From Ferrimonas sediminicola (lineage in GTDB: Bacteria > Pseudomonadota > Gammaproteobacteria > Enterobacterales > Shewanellaceae), in assembly GCF_005116715.1 (NCBI RefSeq), contig NZ_SWCI01000007.1, positions 161,716 through 225,715 on the forward strand: a DNA stretch of 64,000 nt. Direction: 5' to 3'. A program made the position numbers and the translations under genes. This document shows, piece after piece, positions 37,690-47,441 of this stretch; the first letter of the stretch is position 1, and each line of letters starts with the position of its first letter. The notes under the pieces were generated by a model. That model did no database searches and had not been told where the DNA came from. It worked only from the letters and a program-made list of their open reading frames with translations.

Positions 37690-39633
37690 ATGAACCTCGT
37701 TGATGCAAAGAGCAAGAGTGTAAATGTGAAATCTTTGGGCTTTAAGCGTTCCATCATCCTGTCGGTGGTGTTGTTGGTGACCCTGAGTCTGGTGGCCGCC
37801 AACTGGCTCTCCTACCTAAACCTGAGAGCCAGCGTGATCGACAGCGTCAACAGGCAATCCATGGCCACGGTTCACTACGAGGCCCTGAATATTGAGACCT
37901 GGTTTGCCGCTAAAAAGAGCGCCATCTCTGCCATGGCAGAGCACTACCAGCCAGGTCTCACTCCCCGTCAGTACGTTGCGGAAGTGCATATGATGCGCAG
38001 TGCCAGCGGCATAGATCAGGTCCTGATTGGATTGGAGGATGGTCGGGCGTTTTCCACTATCCAAGGGGGCTACTGGGCCGAGGGTATCGCCGATGCGGCC
38101 AGCTATGACCCTCGCCGTCGGCCATGGTATCAGCAGGCCAAGGCGTCTGGGGGCCTGGACATTACCGACCCTTATGTGGGCGCCAGCAGCGGTAAACTCC
38201 TGGTGGGTGTTGTGAGGAGTGTCGCTGATGGCGTCATTCTGGGGGACATCGAACTGAGTGTTCTTCAAAAAACCGTGAAGAGTGTTGATTTTCCGGGAGC
38301 GGTCACTGCCATCATGGATCAACATGGCAAGGCATTGGCCTCCAACTCACCAATGCTGACTGAAGGCACCTACTTTGGCGATGTGGGTATGGGCGTGGTA
38401 CAGGAGGCCATGTTGGCCAAGGAGGAAAACAGCACGGCTTACGTTCTGGATGGCGTAGAAAAGCTGGCCTTTACCAAAGCGATCCCCCTGGTGAACGGCA
38501 AGAGCTGGTATCTGTTCGTCGGCGTGGACAAGTCGGTGGCCTACGCTTCTCTGGAGCAGGCGCTGTGGGATGCGCTGATCCTGTCTGCTGTGCTGCTGGC
38601 CATCGGTGTCGGTCTGGCACTGGCCATCCTCAATGTGCTGTTCCGGCCCATTATATCGCTGAATAATATGGTTACCGATCTGTCCCAGGGCAACGGCGAC
38701 CTGACTCGCAGGCTGCCGGTTAGCGGCAACGACAACCTGGCGCAGATCGCGGATGGCATCAACCGTTTCATCGGCAATCTGCAAACCATGATGCTGGAGG
38801 TGTCCGCGGCTTCGGAGCACATCAGTCGTTCGGTGGAGTTGGTGCAAGCCCAGGCACAGTCCAATAATGGCGTGCTCAAGACTCACACCACAGAAACGGA
38901 GCAGATTGTGGCAGCCATCGAGGAGATGAGCGCTACCGCTAATGATGTGGCTCGTAATGCGGCCGAAGCGTCCCGTTTTACCACCGAAACCAACAGTAAG
39001 GTCCACGACTCCAAGGCGATTGTTACCTCTGCCACTCAAACCGTCTCTCAACTGGTCAGTGATGTGGACACCACCTCTGACAATATCACCAGCATCGGTA
39101 AGGACACCGATGACATCACTTCGGTGCTGAAGGTCATTGGGGAGATTGCCGATCAGACCAACCTGCTGGCTCTCAACGCCGCCATCGAAGCGGCTCGTGC
39201 GGGCGAGCAGGGCCGTGGCTTTGCGGTGGTGGCCGATGAGGTGCGAGCCCTGGCGGCCAGGACTCAAAGTAGCACCGCCGAGATTGAAGCCACCCTGGGC
39301 AAGTTGCATCAGGGTACGGGGGCGGCCATCGAAGCGATGAGCGTGACCAAGAGCAGCTGTGAACAGACCGCTGCAGGTGCCAGTGAGGTGTCCAATGACC
39401 TGGATGACATTGTCCAGTCGGTAACGAAGATCAACGATCTCAACACCCACATCGCCACCGCCGCTGAGGAGCAGAGCTCGGTAGCCACGGAGATCAGCCG
39501 GAACATCACCACCATCCGCGAGATTGTGGGGGAGTTGTCCGCCAACGGTCATGCTACAGAGACCGAGACCAGCAACTTGTCTGCCGCCAACAGCCAGTTG
39601 AAGTCGATCGTGGGTCAATTCAAGCTGCAGTAA
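37690..39633 (+). CDS. Methyl-accepting chemotaxis protein with dCache sensor
   Basis: The 647-residue receptor has a first membrane helix at about 20-42, a periplasmic double-Cache domain at about 45-285 (with [35 protein letters not shown], the usual small-ligand pocket strand set), a second helix at about 290-312, HAMP, and a signalling domain with [32 protein letters not shown]. dCache receptors commonly bind amino acids or other small organics, but the residues here do not let me name one. It is a single gene with its own terminator. Confidence 0.94.
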   Translation: MNLVDAKSKSVNVKSLGFKRSIILSVVLLVTLSLVAANWLSYLNLRASVIDSVNRQSMATVHYEALNIETWFAAKKSAISAMAEHYQPGLTPRQYVAEVHMMRSASGIDQVLIGLEDGRAFSTIQGGYWAEGIADAASYDPRRRPWYQQAKASGGLDITDPYVGASSGKLLVGVVRSVADGVILGDIELSVLQKTVKSVDFPGAVTAIMDQHGKALASNSPMLTEGTYFGDVGMGVVQEAMLAKEENSTAYVLDGVEKLAFTKAIPLVNGKSWYLFVGVDKSVAYASLEQALWDALILSAVLLAIGVGLALAILNVLFRPIISLNNMVTDLSQGNGDLTRRLPVSGNDNLAQIADGINRFIGNLQTMMLEVSAASEHISRSVELVQAQAQSNNGVLKTHTTETEQIVAAIEEMSATANDVARNAAEASRFTTETNSKVHDSKAIVTSATQTVSQLVSDVDTTSDNITSIGKDTDDITSVLKVIGEIADQTNLLALNAAIEAARAGEQGRGFAVVADEVRALAARTQSSTAEIEATLGKLHQGTGAAIEAMSVTKSSCEQTAAGASEVSNDLDDIVQSVTKINDLNTHIATAAEEQSSVATEISRNITTIREIVGELSANGHATETETSNLSAANSQLKSIVGQFKLQ

Positions 39634-39651
39634 GTCAGCTTCCTTGGAGTG

Positions 39652-39677
39652 AAAGGGCCGCAGATGCGGCCCTTTCT
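39652..39677 (+). terminator. Terminator after the dCache chemoreceptor
   Basis: AAAGGGCCGCA/TGCGGCCCTTT with a GA loop is followed by a weak CTGT tail. Confidence 0.75.
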
Positions 39678-39844
39678 GTATCAGGCGCCAAGAGACAGGC
39701 GTGTCCCGGGCGACCTGTTTTCCACTGGGACAGCTCATCCACATGGGGTGTCAGGTCTCCGGTGACGTATATATTCGGTGACAACTGGCTAAGGTATTGT
39801 TCTAATTGGTGTCAGCTTAAATTTGAACAACAAGGAAGATGATG

Positions 39845-41545
39845 ATGAAGAAACTGGGTCTGTCCGTGATCGCCGCAGCGGTCATCGCCGGAGGGGTTTA
39901 CATCAATCAGATCCGAACCGGTGAGTCCAGCATGCTGGCTCAAGTTCCCGTGGACACCGTATTCTTCGCCGCCCAGGTCACGCCCTACCCACTGCGGGCG
40001 CAACTGGAGCAGTTCTTCTCACCGGTTCTGAGTGAGCGGGAGCTGGCCCAGTTAAAGCGGGAGCTGGAGGAGACCACGGCGCCGTCGCAGCGTTTCCTGA
40101 TGACCTGGTTTCTCCACTATGCCGAGACGGCGGACGATGCCGATCGCTTCCTGAACGACTATGGGCTTGCCGACGATATCACCGGCTACAGCTACTTTAT
40201 CGGCATGATACCGGTGCTCAAGTCCAGCCTGGCTCACCCCGACCGGCTGTTTGCCACCCTGGACCGTTTCGAGGCGCAAAGCGGTCAGCGCCATGAGATG
40301 CGCACCCTGGGTGAGAGGCAGGCACGGGTCTACCCTCTGGATCTGGAGGGGAACGGAGAGGTGGTCGAGTTGTGGGTTGCCCACCACCAGGGCGAGTTGA
40401 CCCTGACCCTGGGAGCGCCGTTTCTGGCTGAACAACAGATCAAGCAGGCTCTGGGCGTGACTCATCCGGCCAAGTCCCTGGCGGACAGCAAAGAGGTGGC
40501 TCAAATCAAGCAGCGCAACGGCTTCTCCAGTGACAACCTGGGCTTTATCAGTCACCGGCAGCTGGTGACCGGGCTGTTCAGCGAGGATGGCAACGAGTTC
40601 GCCCGCCAGATGACCAAGCTTATCGACAATCCCTCAGAGGTCGCCTCTTTCCGCAATCCCGAGTGCCTGAGCGAATGGTCGGCCATCGCCGGCAACTGGC
40701 CCCGTACCTCTTTTGAAAACGACTACCGCCTGGAGAATGGCAAGCTGGCCATCGAGGGGCAGATGGTGGTCGAGTCATACAATGGTGTGATTGTCGACGC
40801 GCTGGCACAGATGCGCGGCTTCCTGCCGGATCTGGGGCGGGGCCTGGAAGGCCCCTTGCTGAGCATCGCCATGGGCATCAACGCCGACACCCTGCAGCAG
40901 AGCCTGACCACCGTCCGTGACCAGTGGCTGGAGCAGGAGTATCAATGCCAGGCCCTGGGAGAGATCCAGGATGAACTGAAGATGATGCCGCCGGAAGCCC
41001 TGGGCCTGTTTGCCGGTTTTACCGATGGTGTCCAGGGGATCAGCCTGAGTGTGTTCGACTATGTGTTGAATCAGCGGGGGCAGGGCGCACAGATGCTCGA
41101 GAGCGTGGATATGCTAGTCAGCTTTACCGCCAAGGATCCCGGCAAGATCATCGCCACCGGATCCACCCTGCTGCCGCCCCTGGCCGAACTGAACATCAAG
41201 CCCGGGGAAAAGAAGCAGATGGACCAGATCATGGGGGAACCTCTGCCCCAGATCATGACCGCGGAGATCGCCGGTGAGCACCTGATGATCTACGTTGGAA
41301 CCCAGTCTGAAGCTGCGGCACAGAGGCTGGCCGGCCAAGCCCCTACCGCCAATGGTCTGTTCTCGGTGGTGATCGATTATCGTCGTGCCATCGAGCCGGT
41401 GTTCAGCCTGCTGACGGTCATGAGTCCTGAGGCGGCCGCCGAGCTGGTTCCCTACGCGGAGATGGATGCACGCCTGGCTCTGGATCTCGATGTTGACAGC
41501 CGGGGCCTGGTGTTTGGCTACCGCCAGGTACCCACAGGTCAATAA
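39845..41545 (+). CDS. Large exported protein of unknown function
   Basis: Three ATG codons follow one another; the third (39845) has AAGGA at the right distance, giving 566 residues. The N-terminal helix (LGLSVIAAAVIAGGVYI) is a signal peptide or membrane anchor, and the rest is soluble, acidic and without obvious repeats. The start of the mature part (VPVDTVFFAAQVTPYPLRAQLEQF) recalls DUF3352-like periplasmic proteins, but I cannot assign it. It is a single gene between a terminator and a convergent AraC gene. Confidence 0.8.
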   Translation: MKKLGLSVIAAAVIAGGVYINQIRTGESSMLAQVPVDTVFFAAQVTPYPLRAQLEQFFSPVLSERELAQLKRELEETTAPSQRFLMTWFLHYAETADDADRFLNDYGLADDITGYSYFIGMIPVLKSSLAHPDRLFATLDRFEAQSGQRHEMRTLGERQARVYPLDLEGNGEVVELWVAHHQGELTLTLGAPFLAEQQIKQALGVTHPAKSLADSKEVAQIKQRNGFSSDNLGFISHRQLVTGLFSEDGNEFARQMTKLIDNPSEVASFRNPECLSEWSAIAGNWPRTSFENDYRLENGKLAIEGQMVVESYNGVIVDALAQMRGFLPDLGRGLEGPLLSIAMGINADTLQQSLTTVRDQWLEQEYQCQALGEIQDELKMMPPEALGLFAGFTDGVQGISLSVFDYVLNQRGQGAQMLESVDMLVSFTAKDPGKIIATGSTLLPPLAELNIKPGEKKQMDQIMGEPLPQIMTAEIAGEHLMIYVGTQSEAAAQRLAGQAPTANGLFSVVIDYRRAIEPVFSLLTVMSPEAAAELVPYAEMDARLALDLDVDSRGLVFGYRQVPTGQ

Positions 41546-41605
41546 TCTTCAGCCTGCTTTGAGCCTGCCGTTATCCTCTGCCTGTGGGCCAAAAGGGGTT
41601 TAGAT

Positions 41606-42385
41606 TTAGGTGCGCCCGCTGGGCAAATAGCGCTTCGGCGTAGTACCCAGCTGTTGCCTGAAGAAGGCGATAAATGCGCTGTCACTGGAAAACTCAAGTT
41701 GGCAGGCGATCTCACTGAGGGTACTACCTGTGGACAGCAGCTCAATTGCCTTTAGGGCTCGCCACCTCTGACGCCAAGCCTGATAGGGAAGGCCTGTATC
41801 TCGGCTGAAAATACGGCTGATGGTTTTTTCACTGGCGCCAACGCGCTTCACCAGATGGTTCAGCGGTCCGGGTATCAGCACCCCCTCACTGATCTGGGTT
41901 AACCACCCCGCCAGCCTGTGGTCCCTGGGCAGCTGAACGGTAAAGGTTTCTTCCTGCGCCTGCGCCAACTCCTCCCAGAACAGCGCCAGGATCTTCTCTT
42001 GTTGTGGCGGCGGCATTGCCCACTCCCAGTGCGCCATTCTTTCGGCCAGCGCCTGGAGCAGCGGATTCAGTCGAATAACTCGGCAGGAGCCGAACCGACT
42101 GGGGAGGGTGACTGGCTCAAAGTAGAGCGAACGGTATTGGACCACGTTGCTCATCCGGGCGCGGTGTGACACGCCTGCTGGAATCCAGGCGGCATACCCG
42201 GGCGGCAGGACGGTATGGCTGTCTTTCAGGGAGATGCGCATACAGCCATGGGCGGCAAACAGCAACTGGGCCCGTTTGTGCTGATGCACGCCGGAGTCGT
42301 GCTTCGCCACCTCCAGGCAGATGCCGATACAGGGTGCCTCGGTCAGGTCGGGGTCAAATGGCGTGTCTGCATCGATCTTGGCCAT
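41606..42385 (-). CDS. AraC-family regulator with cupin-type sensor domain
   Basis: The 259-residue protein has an N-terminal cupin (HQHKRAQLLFAAHGCMRI, VLPPGYAAWIPAGVSHR) and a C-terminal double helix-turn-helix (LNHLVKRVGASEKTISRIFSRDTG and LSEIACQLEFSSDSAFIAFFRQQLGTTPKRYL). The frame is open further upstream but the cupin begins soon after the ATG at 42385, which lacks a clear ribosome binding site. It is divergent from the MFS exporter gene across 118 bp and is probably its regulator. Confidence 0.87.
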   Translation of the reverse strand: MAKIDADTPFDPDLTEAPCIGICLEVAKHDSGVHQHKRAQLLFAAHGCMRISLKDSHTVLPPGYAAWIPAGVSHRARMSNVVQYRSLYFEPVTLPSRFGSCRVIRLNPLLQALAERMAHWEWAMPPPQQEKILALFWEELAQAQEETFTVQLPRDHRLAGWLTQISEGVLIPGPLNHLVKRVGASEKTISRIFSRDTGLPYQAWRQRWRALKAIELLSTGSTLSEIACQLEFSSDSAFIAFFRQQLGTTPKRYLPSGRT

Positions 42386-42503
42386 GGGAAGAGAGCCTGG
42401 AAAGGGATTGTCCGAATGTTGATATTTTATGTTCTTATGTTGGTAATGGGTAGTCGGCGATTTCGATAGTCTTCCCTCTCCAAGATGATAAGGAGAGAAG
42501 ACC

Positions 42504-43628
42504 ATGACTCTGAAACGGCCCGCTACCGGCCTGGTGGTGGCATTGATGATGTTTCCCCTGGTGGTTGAGACCATCTACAGTCCAGCGTTGCCGGGCATTG
42601 CTGAGGGGTTTGCCATCAGTGCCAGCCAAGCCTCTCATACCATGTCGGTGTACTTCATTGCCTTCGCCTTGGGGGTACTGGCCTGGGGAGTATTCGCGGA
42701 TCTCATCGGCCGTCGCGCCAGCATGCTGGCTGGCTTGAGCTGTTACGCCCTGGGGGCGGTGCTAGCCTTGTTGGCCCCGGATTATCTGGTGTTGCTGCTG
42801 GCGCGGGGTTTGAGCGCTTTTGGGGCCGCAGCCGGGTCGGTGGTAAGCCAAACCATACTGAGGGATCGCTTCAGAGGCACCGAGCTGGCTCGGGTATTTT
42901 CCCTGATGGGCGGTGCCATCGCCCTAGGGCCGGCCGTCGGTCTGGGCATGGGAAGCCTGTTGGTGAGCCTGGAAGACTACTCCCTGGTGTTCTGGGCCTT
43001 GGCAGCCCTGTCGCTGATCCTGTTAATGCTGTCGGCCACCGGGCTGCCTGAGACCTTGGAAGGGGCCGCTGCAAGAGTTTCGCTGACAAGGTTGGCCCGC
43101 GCCATGGCGAGGGATGGGGCCCTGTGGTGCGATGCCTTGCTGGTGTCTCTGTTCAACTTGATGGTGTTCGGCTACTACGCCCTTGCCCCGTTTCTGTTTC
43201 AGCAGATGGGCATGGAGCCCCAAGTCTTCGGACGCAGTGGCGTGGTGTTGGCCCTGGGGACAGCCCTGGGCTCGTTGCTTAATCGTCGATTTGTTACGGC
43301 GGGTGTGGGAGACCGACAGCTGGTGATCGGGTCGTCAATGTTGGCGCTGACGGCCGGTCTGATGCTGGTGGTGCTGCAGCACAGTTTGTGGTTCCTGTTG
43401 CCCATGATGTTGGTGGTGTTGGCATTTGGTGCGGCTCTGCCTAACATCCTCAGCCGCGCCCTGAGACACTACAGCGCCAATGCCGGCAGCGCTGCCGCCC
43501 TGTTTGGCCTGGCCTATTATATGATGCTGGGAGGCGGTTTGGCCCTGACGGCCTGGGGACAGAACCTGGGTGTGACGGTGAGCCTATCGGGCGTCCTGGC
43601 GCTGGCAGCGGCCGCAGTGCGCCGCTAG
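42504..43628 (+). CDS. MFS drug-efflux-type transporter (Bcr/CflA-like)
   Basis: The 374-residue protein has about 12 hydrophobic segments and the MFS motif between helices 2 and 3 (GVFADLIGRRASML). The N-terminus (VVETIYSPALPGIAEGF) is like Bcr/CflA drug:proton antiporters. AAGGAG lies at good distance from the ATG at 42504. The adjacent divergent AraC gene is its likely regulator. The substrate is unknown, and members of this size also export amino acids or sulfonamides. Confidence 0.88.
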   Translation: MTLKRPATGLVVALMMFPLVVETIYSPALPGIAEGFAISASQASHTMSVYFIAFALGVLAWGVFADLIGRRASMLAGLSCYALGAVLALLAPDYLVLLLARGLSAFGAAAGSVVSQTILRDRFRGTELARVFSLMGGAIALGPAVGLGMGSLLVSLEDYSLVFWALAALSLILLMLSATGLPETLEGAAARVSLTRLARAMARDGALWCDALLVSLFNLMVFGYYALAPFLFQQMGMEPQVFGRSGVVLALGTALGSLLNRRFVTAGVGDRQLVIGSSMLALTAGLMLVVLQHSLWFLLPMMLVVLAFGAALPNILSRALRHYSANAGSAAALFGLAYYMMLGGGLALTAWGQNLGVTVSLSGVLALAAAAVRR

Positions 43629-43721
43629 GGTCATCACCGTGGCCCCCGTCGTTGAAGCCCAGGTTTTGCCCTTGGTTTTCATGTCGTAACATAGGGGCTT
43701 GATTATCGGCTTGGACCTCCT

Positions 43722-44669
43722 ATGCGCCATAACCTCAATCAGCTCAAAGTGTTAAATGCACTCCTGCATACGCCAAACCTGACCAGGGTGGCGGAATCGC
43801 TGCATATGACCCAGTCGGCGATCAGCAAGACCCTGGCGCAGCTGCGCGACGACTTTCAGGATCCACTGCTGATCCGTGATGGCCAGCGCTATCTGCTTAC
43901 CCCCAGGGCAGAGGAGCTCAAACAACGTCTTCCCGAGATGATGAAGCAGCTGGAGGGTCTCTATCAGCCACCTGCCTTTGAGCCGGCCCGGTGCCAGCGT
44001 ACTTTCGTCTTTGCCTCCTCGGATTATGTGGCGCAGTACATCTACCCGCTGATCGCCGCCGAAGTGGCCCGGCAAGCACCGAAGGTCACCCTCAAGTACC
44101 GGCTGTGGCAGCGAGAGCAGTTGCATCAGCTGGCGGAGCTGCCCGTTGACCTGGTCTCCACCATATTGGAGGCGGAGGAGGTGCCGCCGAGCCTGTGTCA
44201 TTGGCCCGGCGGAGAAGATGGATTGGCGGTGGTGATGCGTCGGGATCATCCACTGGCAACGGGAGAACTCACCCTTGAGGGCTACCTGGCCAGTCGCCAC
44301 CTGCTGGTGAGCGGGGGCGGGGATAAGGACACCCCGGTAGACTGCTACCTGGCAACCTTAGGTCATCAGAGGCGGATCTGGGCGGAGGTGCCCTTCTTTC
44401 AGGCGGCGGCGGGCATCCTGTGTCACTCAGATGCACTGTTGACCACCCCACTGCATATCGGGGTTCAGCTTGCCGAAAGCGCCCCACTGACTGTACGACC
44501 CTTGCCCTTTACCCTGGCAAGGCAGGGATACCGAACGTTGTGGCACCAACGATTCGATCTGGACCCTGCCCATCGATGGTTCCGTGAACTTGCCCAGCCC
44601 CTGCTCGAGGGGCATCTTGGCGCCTACGTGGCAAAGGGCATGAGTATTTGGAATGATGGTAATGAGTAG
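43722..44669 (+). CDS. LysR-family transcriptional regulator
   Basis: The 315-residue protein has a LysR helix-turn-helix at about 3-60 (LNQLKVLNALLHTPNLTRVAESLHMTQSAISKTLAQLRDDFQDPLLIR), resembling the NodD/LeuO/ToxR-type branch, and a full effector domain. It lies 67 bp before a LysE-family exporter on the same strand. Control of that exporter is a possible inference, though the usual layout would be divergent. Confidence 0.9.
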   Translation: MRHNLNQLKVLNALLHTPNLTRVAESLHMTQSAISKTLAQLRDDFQDPLLIRDGQRYLLTPRAEELKQRLPEMMKQLEGLYQPPAFEPARCQRTFVFASSDYVAQYIYPLIAAEVARQAPKVTLKYRLWQREQLHQLAELPVDLVSTILEAEEVPPSLCHWPGGEDGLAVVMRRDHPLATGELTLEGYLASRHLLVSGGGDKDTPVDCYLATLGHQRRIWAEVPFFQAAAGILCHSDALLTTPLHIGVQLAESAPLTVRPLPFTLARQGYRTLWHQRFDLDPAHRWFRELAQPLLEGHLGAYVAKGMSIWNDGNE

Positions 44670-44736
44670 AGATCGTTTTGTGGCATCCTTTCGCGGAATT
44701 ATGCTGGGGTCAATGAAGTTCAGATAGGAAAGAGCG

Positions 44737-45348
44737 ATGAGTTTTACCACCTGGTTGCCCCTGGCCACCATCTGCGTGTTGGGCGCCATCAGCCCCGGCC
44801 CCAGCCTGGCGCTGGTGATCAATAACACCGTGCAGAGGGGGACGGCAACCGGTCTCAACACCGCCATTGGCCACGGCCTGGGTGTGGCCCTGTACGCGCT
44901 GCTCACGGCCATGGGGTTGGGGCTGATGATCAGCCAGACCCCCTGGCTGTTTCAGGGACTTCAATACGCCGGGGCAGCATTTCTGCTCTACATGGCGTTC
45001 AACATCCTAAGGGCAAAGCCTGCCGCCGAGACCGAAGAGGCCAGGCCCCATAAGAGTCGCTTTGTCGGGTTCGGCGGCGGTTTTATGGTGGCCTTTTTGA
45101 ACCCCAAGCTGGCGATCTTCTTCCTGGCGCTGTTCAGCCAGTTTGTCCGGAAGGATCTGACCCTGGGAGACCAACTGGTGATGATGGCCACCGCCGGTGG
45201 CATCGATGCCCTGTGGTACGCCGCCGTGGCCCTGGGGATCGGCCGCACTGGTCTGCTGGGCTGGCTCAAGTCCAATGCCCTGTGGGTCGACCGCGCCAGT
45301 GCCCTGATCTTCATCGCCCTGGCGACCGCGGTGGTGCTGCGCAGCTGA
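44737..45348 (+). CDS. LysE-family amino-acid exporter
   Basis: The 203-residue protein has about six membrane segments and the RhtB/LysE signatures GAISPGPSLALVINNTVQRGTATGL and GFGGGFMVAFLNPKLAIFFLALFSQF. Family members export amino acids such as threonine, homoserine or leucine; the substrate here is not predictable. The ATG at 44737 follows AGGAAAGAG. Confidence 0.92.
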   Translation: MSFTTWLPLATICVLGAISPGPSLALVINNTVQRGTATGLNTAIGHGLGVALYALLTAMGLGLMISQTPWLFQGLQYAGAAFLLYMAFNILRAKPAAETEEARPHKSRFVGFGGGFMVAFLNPKLAIFFLALFSQFVRKDLTLGDQLVMMATAGGIDALWYAAVALGIGRTGLLGWLKSNALWVDRASALIFIALATAVVLRS

Positions 45349-45400
45349 AGATTTTTTCGATTAAAGTGAACAAGATTATCGGTGTGATCCAGATAACAGA

Positions 45401-45416
45401 TGTGATTGAGCTCACT
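45401..45416 (+). promoter_or_regulatory. CRP-binding site before the 27-residue peptide gene
   Basis: TGTGATTGAGCTCACT matches TGTGA-N6-TCACA in 9 of 10 conserved positions, and its flanks (CAGA before, TGAG after) are partly palindromic. It lies 63-78 bp upstream of the small ORF start, a suitable place for activation. Confidence 0.72.
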
Positions 45417-45478
45417 TGAGTCACCCACCACGGGGCGTAAGCTGGTGTCAACCGTTGTTGAGCTAAGGAGTGATGTTG

Positions 45479-45562
45479 ATGGACACTAACCTGAAATTCG
45501 CCCTGGGTGCCGTGGTCGGCTCCCTGGGCATGATCGTGGTACTGGCTTCCTTTATCTTCTAA
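45479..45562 (+). CDS. Single-helix membrane peptide (27 aa)
   Basis: The ATG at 45479 has AAGGAG 8 bp upstream and starts 27 codons: a short polar head (MDTNLK) and one hydrophobic helix rich in Gly, Val and Ile (about residues 8-27). A CRP-like site lies upstream and a hairpin terminator 20 bp after the stop, so it forms a complete small transcription unit. I do not recognise it. Peptides of this kind in bacteria often bind larger membrane complexes (as CydX and KdpF do), which is only an analogy here. Confidence 0.65.
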   Translation: MDTNLKFALGAVVGSLGMIVVLASFIF

Positions 45563-45581
45563 GGAAGACCTGAACCGAACA

Positions 45582-45602
45582 AAGCCGCCTGAGGGGCGGC
45601 TT
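45582..45602 (+). terminator. Terminator after the 27-residue peptide gene
   Basis: AAGCCGCC/GGCGGCTT with a short loop is followed by CGTTGTTT, a weak T tract. Confidence 0.7.
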
Positions 45603-45622
45603 CGTTGTTTCTGGCGTTGGAC

Positions 45623-46106
45623 TCAGTTGTATTGAACGTTGTCTCCGGAGATACGAATCACATTGTCAGCGATCAATTGCTGGAACTGGTTTTGAATGGC
45701 AACATCATTTCCCTGAATTCTCATATGGCTAGCAATATGGTTTTTCAGGGTGGCTATGGTTTTCGGTCGTTTATTCTTGGGGATTGAGGTGAGCTGCTGC
45801 AACATCTTGTCCGGATTAAAGGGGCTGTACTCACACGGACCTGGTGGCATTGGCGGCCGTTGCTGCGGATATGAGCGACCAGGGGGTAAAGCCGTTGTCA
45901 TTACTTATTACATCAAAGGCGATCTCCGGTGCCTCCAGGGCATCAAACTTGCCCAGATAATAGCTCAGGTGAAAATCCAGATTATTCGACTGAATCTCCT
46001 GCACTTGGATAAGCGTCAATTCTATGGGGGAGGGGTAGTGCTGTGATCCTAGGTCCACTTTATCCAGTCTGCCAATATTTTCATAATCGATGAATGCCCA
46101 CTTCAT
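45623..46106 (-). pseudogene. Broken PIN-like (NYN) domain protein gene
   Basis: From the ATG at 46106 (GGGGAGGTGAGC upstream) it reads KWAFIDYENIGRLDKVDL, the start of a PIN-like protein, but the next about 25 residues of the family appear to be deleted before SPIELTLIQVQEIQSNNLDFHLSYYLGKF. After VISNDNGFTP the frame breaks: LVAHIRSNGRQCHQVR continues in a second frame and YSPFNPDKMLQQLTSIPKNKRPKT in a third, ending at 45623. Two frameshifts plus a deletion make a pseudogene. One shift falls at a run of five C. Confidence 0.8.
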
Positions 46107-46237
46107 GCTCACCTCCCCGTGGCTGTTAGTCTCTGGACAGTAAGCATGGTACAAAGCCGGTAGTTCAACAAAGTATGTACGATCAGGAGGTTTATCTGTA
46201 CTGCGGAAGCCGACGGCTAGCCCATGAGAAGGCTAAA

Positions 46238-46267
46238 AGAACGCCCCTGAGAGTGACTCTCAGGGGC
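46238..46267 (-). terminator. Terminator of the yjfL-ygiB-ygiC operon
   Basis: The perfect 11-bp stem GCCCCTGAGAG/CTCTCAGGGGC with a 3-base loop is followed on the minus strand by GTTCTTTT. Confidence 0.85.
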
Positions 46268-46274
46268 TGTTGAT

Positions 46275-47441
46275 TTACGGCAGGATGATATGGGGTATGA
46301 AGCGGGAGAGATCCTGGGTGATCAGGCTTGAATCTTCCCGGACCGAGATGCCGGCGGCCTGATCTCCTACCAGCCAGGAGCCGATCAGGGCGTAATCCTT
46401 GTCGAAGCGGGGCAGGGGCTGGAACGCCTGGTAGATCACTCCCTCCTCGCCGTAGGGGCCGTCGCTGTCCGCCACCGTCTGGCCCCCTTCGAGAATGCGC
46501 ACGTTGGCGCCTTCGCGGGAGTAGATCGGCTTCTCCACCAGCTTGCTCTTACCGGCCAGGTGCACCTCGTCGGCGAAATAGGCGGGCAGCAGGTTGGGGT
46601 GGTTGGGGAACAGCTTCCACAGCATCGGCAGCAGCGCCTTGTTGGAGAGCACCGATTTCCAGCCGGGCTCCAGCCAGCGGGTCTGGCTCTTGTCCAGGTA
46701 CTGACCAAACTCCTCCCGCAGCATAAACTCCCAGGGGTAGAGCTTAAAGGCGGCGTGGATGGGGCGGTCCTGGCCGTCGATAAAGCCGCCGTGGGGTGTC
46801 AGGCCGATCTCCTCGATGTAGGTGAAGTAGGCCTTCAGGCCCGCCTCTTCGGCGCAGTCCTGCAGGTACTGCACCGTGCCCCGGTCCTCGTCGGTGTCCT
46901 GGCAGCAGGCGAAGTGCAGTGGCACCGGCGGCCAGCTGCGCTTGAGCTCGGCGAAGCGGGTGATCAGTTTGTCCTGGATGCTGTTGAACTGGTCGCTGCC
47001 CGCGGCCAGGGTGCCATCCTTGAGGCGGTCCTCCAGCCACAGCCACTGGAAGAAGGCGGACTCGTACAGGCTGGTGGGGGTGTCGGCGTTGTTCTCCAGC
47101 AGCTTGGCGGGGCCGTTGCCGTCGTAGGCCAGGTCCAGGCGGGCATACAGGGCCGGGTCCTTCAGCCGCCAGGAGCGGGCCACCATCTCCCAGTGCTCCC
47201 GGGGAATGGCGAACTTGGTCATCAGCTCCTCGCTGTCCACCACCTTGTCCACCACCTCCAGGCACATCTGGTTCAGCTCGGTGGTGGGATCCTCCAGATC
47301 CCGCTCGATCTGCTCCAGGGTGAAGGCGTAGTAGCGGCTCTCGTCCCAGTAGGGTTCGCCATACAGGGTGTGGAAGTTAAAGCCGTAGCTCTCCGCCTGG
47401 CTCTGCCAGTGAGAGCGGGGAGTAATCAGTTCGCGCCGCAT
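46275..47441 (-). CDS. ygiC: YgiC/YjfC-type ATP-grasp (glutathionylspermidine synthase-like) protein
   Basis: The 388-residue protein matches E. coli YgiC closely: [73 protein letters not shown] and [13 protein letters not shown]. The fold is that of the synthetase half of glutathionylspermidine synthase, without the amidase; a peptide-bond-type ligase reaction is expected but its substrate is unknown. The ATG at 47441 overlaps the ygiB stop (TGATG). Confidence 0.92.
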   Translation of the reverse strand: MRRELITPRSHWQSQAESYGFNFHTLYGEPYWDESRYYAFTLEQIERDLEDPTTELNQMCLEVVDKVVDSEELMTKFAIPREHWEMVARSWRLKDPALYARLDLAYDGNGPAKLLENNADTPTSLYESAFFQWLWLEDRLKDGTLAAGSDQFNSIQDKLITRFAELKRSWPPVPLHFACCQDTDEDRGTVQYLQDCAEEAGLKAYFTYIEEIGLTPHGGFIDGQDRPIHAAFKLYPWEFMLREEFGQYLDKSQTRWLEPGWKSVLSNKALLPMLWKLFPNHPNLLPAYFADEVHLAGKSKLVEKPIYSREGANVRILEGGQTVADSDGPYGEEGVIYQAFQPLPRFDKDYALIGSWLVGDQAAGISVREDSSLITQDLSRFIPHIILP

